This document shows positions 5,998-11,862 of a DNA stretch of 13,076 bases, one piece after another. This stretch comes from CAYHIN01 sp964356705 (lineage in GTDB: Bacteria; Patescibacteriota; Microgenomatia; CAZETR01; Amesbacteraceae), in assembly GCA_964356705.1 (NCBI GenBank), contig CAYHIN010000020.1, positions 1 through 13,076 on the forward strand, written 5' to 3'. The position numbers and the translations under genes were made by a program. The notes beneath the pieces were generated by a model, which made no database searches, had not been told where the DNA came from, and saw only the letters and a program-made list of their open reading frames with translations. Position 1 is the stretch's first letter. Each line of letters begins with the position of its first letter.

Positions 5998-7068
5998 ATG
6001 AAATTGGGTGAGCAGGCAAGAGTAACTCTGCAAAATTTTGTGCCTTTGATTGGGGCTAAGCTTAAAGAGTATTTTGAAGCAGAAATCGTAGCTGAATTTG
6101 GGTTTAATGGACGGCAGAAGGGTGTCGTGAAGGAGATCTTGGAACACGGAAGAGAGTATCTCCTAAGACCGCAGAAAAGACTGCGACCGTCATTTGTGTA
6201 TTACGGCTACAGACTTTCGGGTAAACAAGCCGACAAAATTGTGTGGGATGCAGCAATGGGCGTGGAAATTACGCACGCTGGGATACTGATGCACGATGAC
6301 TTTATGGATCAAGATGAGGTACGGAGAGGGGGACCTACCACTCATAAATTTTTTGAAAAAAGAGGGGGTGGAGACGTCCATTTTGGTGATGCGATGTCGG
6401 TCACAGTGGGTGACGTATATTGGTGCTTGGGATTTGATCTAGTAACTAAAGCTAATAACAATCGAGCCAATGCGCAATTGTTTAGAGCAATTGCAAACAC
6501 CGCTTATGGTCAGGCATACGATCTGATGCTGGAGAAGTTTGAAAACTGGACGGAAGATGACGTCGTTTCTTTGCATCGAGCTAAGACGGGACTGTATACA
6601 TATGAGAATCCACTTTTAATTGGAGCTTATCTGGGGGGAATTGAGGATGAAGAGATATTGGCAATTCTTAAACAATATGCAGATGATGGGGGAGTAGCGT
6701 TTCAGCTCCAAGATGACATCTTGGGGGTGTATGGTACTCCCGAAAAGACGGGAAAAAGCGCTGACTCTGATCTGAAACAAGGTAAATGTACTCTGATGGT
6801 ACTTAAAGCCTATGAACTGGGCGACACGAATCAGAAGGACGACGTGCGAAAGGTCTGGGGAAATACAAATGCGACCAGAGAAGAGCTGGATAAGGCCAAA
6901 CAAGCGATGATCGATTGTGGGGCTTATGAGTACAATTTAAAACTTGCGCGTGAATATGCAGCGAAGGCGGTTGAGGTGGCTGAGAAGCTGAGAAAATTTG
7001 ATCTGAATTCGGAAGCTATAGACTATATTCAGGGAGTTGCTGAGTATATGGTGACAAGAGAACTGTAA
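5998..7068 (+). CDS. Polyprenyl synthetase family protein (trans-isoprenyl diphosphate synthase)
   Basis: Condenses isopentenyl diphosphate with allylic diphosphates in trans, giving farnesyl, geranylgeranyl or longer diphosphates. Of 356 residues, the first Asp-rich motif is DDFMD at 100-104 followed by RRGGPTTH, and the second is QDDILG with Asp239-Asp240. AKTGLYTYENPL carries the conserved Lys-Thr, and the basic substrate site PQKRLRPS lies at about 58-65. Product chain length cannot be read with confidence. The start lies one base after the uppS stop without a clear Shine-Dalgarno sequence, which suggests translational coupling. The likely role is to supply the primer that UppS elongates. 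No other isoprenoid genes are in the window. The last codons hold the -35 box of the next gene. Confidence 0.92.
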   Translation: MKLGEQARVTLQNFVPLIGAKLKEYFEAEIVAEFGFNGRQKGVVKEILEHGREYLLRPQKRLRPSFVYYGYRLSGKQADKIVWDAAMGVEITHAGILMHDDFMDQDEVRRGGPTTHKFFEKRGGGDVHFGDAMSVTVGDVYWCLGFDLVTKANNNRANAQLFRAIANTAYGQAYDLMLEKFENWTEDDVVSLHRAKTGLYTYENPLLIGAYLGGIEDEEILAILKQYADDGGVAFQLQDDILGVYGTPEKTGKSADSDLKQGKCTLMVLKAYELGDTNQKDDVRKVWGNTNATREELDKAKQAMIDCGAYEYNLKLAREYAAKAVEVAEKLRKFDLNSEAIDYIQGVAEYMVTREL

Positions 7069-7080
7069 TAGGGTTATTAT
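7051..7080 (+). promoter_or_regulatory. Promoter of the zinc-ribbon membrane gene at 7087
   Basis: GTGACA (7051-7056), 18 bases, TATTAT (7075-7080), then exactly six bases to the ATG at 7087. The -35 box lies within the last codons of the prenyl synthase gene, as at the end of proS. A leaderless mRNA is predicted. Confidence 0.6.
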
Positions 7081-7086
7081 ATTTAT

Positions 7087-7581
7087 ATGAAATGTCCGGA
7101 GTGTAAGGGACTACTGGGGCCGATGCCTTTGGGAAAAGATAACGATGCGTCTGCGTCTTTTCGATGTAACAGGTGTGGCGGATTTTGGATGCGGGGAGAT
7201 GTGATAAATAATATGTCGGTTGTGAAGCTGGGAACTCTGCCTAAGATGGCAAAAGGTCCTAGGATGGGTGGAGAAGTGAATTGTCCTGTGCATGGACTGC
7301 GCATGCCAAAATATGAGGGCGATAGTGTGCCTGGTGATGTGGATGCCAAAAGATGTGTCGTATGTGGCTGGTGGTGGTTTGGGGGGAATAGTTTGTTTGA
7401 TTTTAAGCCGGCTCAGGAGGCAAAAATGGCCTATTTTAGATACTGGGGGAGTAGAAGCCAGGTGACGGGGCTATTGTTGCCTATGGCTGTCTTGGTAGTG
7501 CTTCTGGCTGGGCTGACTGTGACATTGTACCTAATAAGTTACCAGCAAAGAATTGGAGTACCAGCGTATGAAATGCCCTGA
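7087..7581 (+). CDS. Zinc-ribbon membrane protein, paralogue A
   Basis: 164 residues with two Cys-rich knuckle pairs and a C-terminal membrane segment. C3-x2-C6 and C27-x2-C30 (CNRCGGFW) match the TFIIB-type zinc-ribbon pattern seen in small bacterial proteins (CPxC ... CxxCGGxW). A second set is C66-P-V-H69 and C90-x2-C93 followed by GWWWF. FKPAQEAK at 106-113 leads into YFRYWG and a membrane helix at about 126-149, leaving about 15 residues outside or periplasmic. The zinc ribbons should face the cytoplasm. No enzymatic motif is seen; a scaffold or nucleic-acid or protein-binding role at the membrane is possible but unproven. It overlaps paralogue B by 14 bases, and the two products align through the ribbons, the FKPAQEAK motif and the helix. 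Confidence 0.8.
   Translation: MKCPECKGLLGPMPLGKDNDASASFRCNRCGGFWMRGDVINNMSVVKLGTLPKMAKGPRMGGEVNCPVHGLRMPKYEGDSVPGDVDAKRCVVCGWWWFGGNSLFDFKPAQEAKMAYFRYWGSRSQVTGLLLPMAVLVVLLAGLTVTLYLISYQQRIGVPAYEMP
7415..7428 (+). promoter_or_regulatory. Internal Shine-Dalgarno and in-frame ATG in paralogue A
   Basis: AGGAGG at 7415-7420, five bases, ATG at 7426, in frame with the gene (Met114). Starting here would give a 51-residue peptide made of the YFRYWG stretch and the membrane helix without the zinc ribbons. The same arrangement recurs in paralogue B. It may be only a by-product of the Gln-Glu codons. Confidence 0.35.
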
Positions 7582-8287
7582 TTGTGGTACCAGACTCACC
7601 CAGGTGTCTATATCCTCCTTGGATAATTCGTATAGATGTTTTTTGTGTGGAGGTTTTTTTACTGAGCCGTCTTCGGTGAATAGGATCAAGGCAACTGACG
7701 TGGCCAGACTATCGCAGATAACGGGAGATAAATCGGCCTTGAAGTTTGGGGCTGGTATATGTCCTAATGATGGATCTGCTTTGACGAGGTTTATGGGAGA
7801 GAGCGTGCCTATGCACGTTATGGTGAATAGATGTGGATCTTGTGGATATTGGTGGTGGCCAGCTGATAATTTACTCAGATTTAAGCCGGCTCAGGAGGCG
7901 AAAGTGAATTACTTCAAACAATGGGGCATTGCTACGGATTTGTCTGCGCTTACCTTGCCGGTTTTGGTGCTGGCGGTAATGGTCGTGGGTCTGGGAGTGG
8001 GGATATATGGAGTTGGTGTCAGGCAGCAAGCCACGATTGGAGCGGGGGCGGAGGTGGTACAGTATTCGGCGACTTATTTGGGAGAAGGAGTAGAGCTCGT
8101 GAGCTTTAGATCTAAAAATGTGGTTACTAATATAGAATATAGGATCAAAGATGCCAAAGATTGGAGATATGTGGTGGTCTATAACTCCGGGAATGATGTG
8201 TATTTGGCCAGAATTGTAAATCTAGAAGAGGACCAAATGTATGAGGTGAGAATCTCGGGGAAGGAATTTGAGTTTGAGACTAACTAG
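7568..8287 (+). CDS. Zinc-ribbon membrane protein, paralogue B, with C-terminal Fn3-like domain
   Basis: 239 residues. The start at 7568 (MKCPDCG) is chosen because it aligns with the start of paralogue A; a weak GGAG lies at 7555-7558, and a start at 7553 would add only five residues. C3-x2-C6 and the YRCFLCGGFF pair are intact, but in the second set CPND replaces CPVH, so that site has lost one ligand or uses Asp. It has the same GESVP turn, CGSCGYWWW, FKPAQEAK (105-112) and YFKQWG as its neighbour, then a membrane helix at about 122-147. Unlike A it carries about 90 further residues. These have strands ending in VYLARIVNLEEDQMYEVRI, the pattern of a fibronectin type III domain, probably on the outer side. 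The gene follows A with a 14-base overlap, so expression should be coupled. Confidence 0.8.
   Translation: MKCPDCGTRLTQVSISSLDNSYRCFLCGGFFTEPSSVNRIKATDVARLSQITGDKSALKFGAGICPNDGSALTRFMGESVPMHVMVNRCGSCGYWWWPADNLLRFKPAQEAKVNYFKQWGIATDLSALTLPVLVLAVMVVGLGVGIYGVGVRQQATIGAGAEVVQYSATYLGEGVELVSFRSKNVVTNIEYRIKDAKDWRYVVVYNSGNDVYLARIVNLEEDQMYEVRISGKEFEFETN
7893..7906 (+). promoter_or_regulatory. Internal Shine-Dalgarno and in-frame GTG in paralogue B
   Basis: AGGAGG at 7893-7898, five bases, GTG at 7904, in frame (Val113). The spacing and position before the membrane helix are the same as in paralogue A. Use of this start would yield a helix-plus-Fn3-like form without zinc ribbons. Confidence 0.3.
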
Positions 8288-8483
8288 CTTTTGTGGGCAT
8301 ACCCAAAAGCCAGAGGATGGCTTCTTTTTTGTACCTACGATCTCCACGGGAGTTGATGCGGATCGGAACTAGTTTTCCACGTTTGCCCCAGCGTTTGATA
8401 GTAAGGATGGATACGCGGAGGACTTCGGCGACTTCGCGGACGGTAAGAAGGTCGGGAAGTGAGTCGAGGTTTAGTGTTGCCAT
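8280..8483 (-). CDS. Small MerR/excisionase-type helix-turn-helix DNA-binding protein
   Basis: 67 residues with a single helix-turn-helix domain: LLTVREVAEVLRVSILTIKRWGKRGKLVPIRI, then GDRRYKKEAILWLL. This is the HTH_17 / MerR-like 'excisionase family' layout, in which the T-V-x-E-x-A-x-x-L start, the K-R-W-x-K-x-G-K-L recognition helix and the R-R-Y wing are diagnostic. The ATG at 8483 is preferred to the GTG at 8492, which lies immediately next to the -10 box. No integrase or phage gene is near, so it is more likely a regulator than a true excisionase, perhaps of the adjoining surface-protein operon. Its last eight bases overlap the end of paralogue B on the other strand. An intrinsic terminator for the + strand is embedded in its 3' part. 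Confidence 0.88.
   Translation of the reverse strand: MATLNLDSLPDLLTVREVAEVLRVSILTIKRWGKRGKLVPIRINSRGDRRYKKEAILWLLGMPTKAS
8307..8330 (+). terminator. Intrinsic terminator of the + strand gene cluster
   Basis: AAGCC (8307-8311), loop AGAGGAT, GGCTT (8319-8323), then C and six T residues (8325-8330). It begins 20 bases after the paralogue B stop. An overlapping inverted repeat, GCTTTTGTGGG-CATA-CCCAAAAGC (8287-8310), precedes it and may form an alternative hairpin. The element lies within the coding part of the opposing helix-turn-helix gene. Confidence 0.65.
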
Positions 8484-8492
8484 TTGATACAC

Positions 8493-8521
8493 AAATTACT
8501 ACTTTGAACAACTTGTGTCAA
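8493..8521 (-). promoter_or_regulatory. Promoter of the helix-turn-helix gene
   Basis: On the - strand: TTGACA (8521-8516), exactly 17 bases, TAATTT (8498-8493), then nine bases to the ATG at 8483. The -35 box is a perfect consensus, and the TGA stop of the upstream small membrane protein lies inside it. The leader would be only two or three bases. Confidence 0.75.
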
Positions 8522-8904
8522 GGGCGGGGTGTGGCACTGATACTGGCATTTTGGGGAGTATTTATAGTTACCGAGGTGATTTCTACCACTTTTTGTAAAG
8601 AAGGACGAAAAAGAATGGCTTTTTTGGCTTGGGCAAAAACGATTACTTTATCTCCATTTTCAGCGCGGGCAAAGAAGGCCTGACTTTTGACTTTGTCTAC
8701 GTCGGAAACGGTGGCGATGGTCGGGGTTTCGCCAGCAGGTAAAATAACTATTTTTTCGAGCTGAGATAACAGGGATGCCTCTTCTGAAACCGATGGGGGG
8801 ATAATGACGGCTTTTTTGGCTGGCTTTTTGGATAAGAATAAGACTCCAGTGATAACAAGGAGGGCTATGGTGATACAGAGTATGATAATAGTTTTTTTTG
8901 ACAT
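8518..8904 (-). CDS. Small membrane-anchored protein of unknown function
   Basis: 128 residues. An N-terminal Lys pair and a hydrophobic stretch at about 6-24 (IIILCITIALLVITGVLFL) act as an uncleaved anchor, followed by a basic, Pro-containing stalk (KKPAKKAVIIPP). The outer part has one compact motif, ENGDKVIVFAQAKKAILFRPS, which I associate with short uncharacterised proteins in Patescibacteria (recollection, not a search). The sequence before it (SDVDKVKSQAFF) and after it (QKVVEI) is probably strand-helix-strand. Its ATG overlaps the TAA of the M23/Asp-box gene (TAATG), so its translation should depend on that gene; this supports a shared role at the cell surface. Its TGA stop lies in the -35 box of the helix-turn-helix gene. 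Confidence 0.78.
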   Translation of the reverse strand: MSKKTIIILCITIALLVITGVLFLSKKPAKKAVIIPPSVSEEASLLSQLEKIVILPAGETPTIATVSDVDKVKSQAFFARAENGDKVIVFAQAKKAILFRPSLQKVVEITSVTINTPQNASISATPRP

Positions 8905-11858
8905 TAGAAACTGAATTGCATCTTAGCACCTGCTTTGGTAAACCACATCCCATGGCGCATGAGTTCGTCGGGAGGAGGGGGGACGAGGTCAACGACAGTG
9001 GCTCCTTCCCGGGTGTCTGTCGTGGAATTGAATAAATAATTGAAGTAGATACGCTCACCAGATACGCCGTTTAGCTGGAGATGTTTGATGTCGTCGCCGG
9101 TGTGACTAGTATTTAATTGGGCTTGGCTGCCCCAGGTGGTCATGCCGTCGGTCGATTTTTTGTAATAGATATTTTGGACGGCATTAGTGTCACCGTAGGT
9201 GTAAGCGCAATAGATATCCCCAGTCTCAATATCTATGGCTGGGTCGGTAAAAATAACCATCTCTGTGGTGGAGGGCTCGGTATCTGCTAAACAATCGGTT
9301 TTGGCGGTCCAGGATGAGCCATCGTAGATCTGGGTGCGGACTTCGGAGGTGTCGTCGGTGGCTTGGTTTGGTATGTATGTAAGGTACACGTACCCAGTGT
9401 CGAGCCGGGTGACAACCCCAAAGTTTATGACACTGGGATCAGAGCTTTCGACGACATCAGTGTCGATGTCTACAAATCCGGCCCAGGTGGTACTGGTCAA
9501 GACGTCATAGTCGATATCGTCGGCACTGATATCTTGACGAACCAGGAGGATTTTTCCTCCCAGGAGGGGGGTCATTTGGATCCAGTCCCTTTGGGCATCA
9601 TCGAAATTGTCTGTCATGGCGCTCCAGTTGCCAGCAGAGTCGCAGGAGCCGGTACAGCGTAATATTTCACTGAATCCAGTTTGTGAGGTAGTGTAAGCGG
9701 CGTACAAATAACCATCTGTGCCCTTGGTAAAAGTGTACCCATCGGTGTTGGTAAGGGCGGTGCCATTTGTGGTGGTGATGTCGATTTCGCCCATTTGGGT
9801 GTCTGAGTTGGCAGTATCGATACGTTCATAATAGAATTCATCATTTCCATTATCTGCTATGAGAATATGGATATAGTTGCCCGTGACGTCGCCTGGTGTC
9901 CAGCGGTCGTACCAGATGAGACAGCCTGTGGCGTCAAGAGTAGTGGAAACTGAGGTAGAACCGCTCCAGGTGGCTCCGCCGTCAGTGGTCTTGGAGTAAT
10001 GACATTGGGTGGTGGTCTCGGTCCAAAAGGCATAACCAATCTGGTCGGTTGTGAAGACCATGTTTTTTTTGTTTTTGTGACGGAGGTTGGCTGTGTTAAT
10101 TGAGGCTTCGATGACAATATCGGCGTCGGCGGCTATTTGCCATTGGCGGTTTTCTTCAAATACCAGGTTTGCAGCTGATGTAGTTGTTCCTAGAACAAAT
10201 GGGTTGTCTGAGCTGAGATCTATTTCGGTTTCGGGAATCTCGGTCACGCCGGTGTAGAACTTTAATGGGCCTGTCAGATAAAACTCGGGAGATACTTCCG
10301 GGGCGTCGAATTGGTAGCCTAGCGAAATAGTTTCACCGGCTGCAGCTGTGATATCCCAGGCTATTTTTTTGACTGATTGGGTGTTTTGAATGTGACTTGA
10401 GAGATATGGAAGGGGATCGACCTTGCCAAAATAGCCATTGAAGATGTTGTAGTCCTTGGGGCGGATACCAAAGTGAAGATGGGGGCCGGTGGTGATGCCT
10501 GTTTTGCCCGATAGGCCAACAATGTCTCCTTTTTTTACAGTTTGACCCACTTGGATTTGGTTTTGATTGAGGTGGCCGTAATATGATCGGCCCCAGGTAT
10601 GTTCTACTACTACGGTGATTCCGTAAGCGCCATTTCCGGATTGGATTACCTTTCCGTCATCTACCGTGGATACGGGAAGGTTTTCGGGGACTGAGTAATC
10701 AATGCCATCGTGAGCGGACATACCGAAACTTTGATAAAAAGAGGCGAGCTCTGAATCGGTCAGGCTTTGGCCAAATCCCTGGGTGATGGGAAAATCACCC
10801 GTAAGGGGAGGAATAAGCGCGAGTTGGGGAGTGTCAACCGTCGAAAGTTGTTCCGTGGTGACTTCGGTATACGGTATGGAGTCGGCCATAGGAGAAATGG
10901 TAAATGAAGCGGGGACAGTCTCGACTATTTTGCCGGAAAAGTCTGAATTAAATTTTATTTTGGCTTGCATGGGATAGGCTTTGATAGGAAAAATACGGGT
11001 TGGGCCTGTTCTTTGGATGTCAAAATTGGTTTTGGCTTGGACTGTGAAGTGATCGGTAATGTTGTATGTGCCATTTGGGGTTTCGGCCTCCAGCCTCAAC
11101 TCATAGTTGCCTTCTTCCGATGTATTGATAAATGTGGCTTCGTAATCGGGCTTGATAGTCAGATCGCGGATATTGCATTCGGGGTTGATTTTTACGGTGC
11201 CTAAAAAGGTGGATAGAGTATGAATGACGCCGGAAGGGCCTTTTATGTCGAGCGTGACGTTCGCATTGCAGACCATGACGCCCTTTTCGTTAAGTATGGC
11301 CATCGAAATAAAAGCTGACTCGCCGGGTAGATAAATGGCTTTGTCGGGATTTATGGCCAGGACCCCCCAAATAAAATCCTGGACTTGAGTGATGCCGCCG
11401 GCCGTAATGCGCAATTGGTATTTTCCGGGCGTGATCTGATAGCTGGGGAGAACTGATACTCTGGTACTGTCACCAATCTTTTCGGTATGAATAGGGAGGG
11501 CCACGGGCTGGTTGTCAAAATCCAGGATGGCCACTTCTACTGGTGAGTCGTAGGTGTTTTCGATATCGATGGCAATTTGTTCGTCGATCTGGAAATTTTT
11601 GCGAGAGAGCCTCTTTAAGAGAGTCTTTTTTCTGATTTGAGCTGAAGAAATTTGGTTGTCGGTTGTGGGTTGTAGGTTGTCAGTAATTATTTCTGGTAGT
11701 GAAATCGGGGGAGTTGGGGTGGGTTCTGGAGTGGGAGATGGCAATGGCTCCAGTGTAGCCGATGGAGTCGCTGACTGGGTGGCCTCTTGGGCAAAAACAG
11801 GACCAACACTAGATAATATAAAAGAGAAACAGAGAAAAAAGATGACGACTCTTTTCAT
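8904..11858 (-). CDS. Secreted M23 (LytM-type) peptidase with C-terminal Asp-box repeats
   Basis: 984 residues. A Sec signal peptide (1-23, cleavage after VFA) is followed by a Pro/Thr/Ser linker (about 26-55) and a short Asn/Gln/Thr stretch coded by a heptanucleotide repeat. Next come beta-sandwich-like regions (about 75-310). The M23 metallopeptidase domain covers about 350-485: HDGID gives zinc ligands His383 and Asp387, YYGHL follows, and HLHFG gives His460 and His462, so the site is complete. It would cut peptidoglycan or surface-protein cross-links. From about 590 on there is a beta-propeller-like region with Asp boxes (KTTDGGATW ending at Trp631, KKSTDGMTTW ending at Trp909) as in sialidases, perhaps for glycan binding. 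It ends in aromatic KMQFSF. There is a four-base gap to the upstream surface-protein gene. Peptidase assignment is firm; the substrate is unknown. Confidence 0.9.
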   Translation of the reverse strand: MKRVVIFFLCFSFILSSVGPVFAQEATQSATPSATLEPLPSPTPEPTPTPPISLPEIITDNLQPTTDNQISSAQIRKKTLLKRLSRKNFQIDEQIAIDIENTYDSPVEVAILDFDNQPVALPIHTEKIGDSTRVSVLPSYQITPGKYQLRITAGGITQVQDFIWGVLAINPDKAIYLPGESAFISMAILNEKGVMVCNANVTLDIKGPSGVIHTLSTFLGTVKINPECNIRDLTIKPDYEATFINTSEEGNYELRLEAETPNGTYNITDHFTVQAKTNFDIQRTGPTRIFPIKAYPMQAKIKFNSDFSGKIVETVPASFTISPMADSIPYTEVTTEQLSTVDTPQLALIPPLTGDFPITQGFGQSLTDSELASFYQSFGMSAHDGIDYSVPENLPVSTVDDGKVIQSGNGAYGITVVVEHTWGRSYYGHLNQNQIQVGQTVKKGDIVGLSGKTGITTGPHLHFGIRPKDYNIFNGYFGKVDPLPYLSSHIQNTQSVKKIAWDITAAAGETISLGYQFDAPEVSPEFYLTGPLKFYTGVTEIPETEIDLSSDNPFVLGTTTSAANLVFEENRQWQIAADADIVIEASINTANLRHKNKKNMVFTTDQIGYAFWTETTTQCHYSKTTDGGATWSGSTSVSTTLDATGCLIWYDRWTPGDVTGNYIHILIADNGNDEFYYERIDTANSDTQMGEIDITTTNGTALTNTDGYTFTKGTDGYLYAAYTTSQTGFSEILRCTGSCDSAGNWSAMTDNFDDAQRDWIQMTPLLGGKILLVRQDISADDIDYDVLTSTTWAGFVDIDTDVVESSDPSVINFGVVTRLDTGYVYLTYIPNQATDDTSEVRTQIYDGSSWTAKTDCLADTEPSTTEMVIFTDPAIDIETGDIYCAYTYGDTNAVQNIYYKKSTDGMTTWGSQAQLNTSHTGDDIKHLQLNGVSGERIYFNYLFNSTTDTREGATVVDLVPPPPDELMRHGMWFTKAGAKMQFSF
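11654..11681. repeat. Heptanucleotide tandem repeat inside the M23 gene
   Basis: Four tandem units GGTTGTN on the + strand (last bases C, G, A, C), read as NACAACC in the gene. They encode part of NLQPTTDN in the linker after the signal peptide. Since seven is not a multiple of three, gain or loss of one unit would shift the frame of the 984-residue protein. Confidence 0.8.
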
Positions 11859-11862
11859 GACA

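Noticed and set aside
8287..8310. The inverted repeat as a terminator for the - strand genes
   Set aside because: Read on the - strand, no T run follows the hairpin.
8280..8483. Excisionase of an integrated mobile element
   Set aside because: The domain is of the excisionase/MerR type, but no integrase, att repeats or phage genes are visible; such short proteins are often plain regulators.
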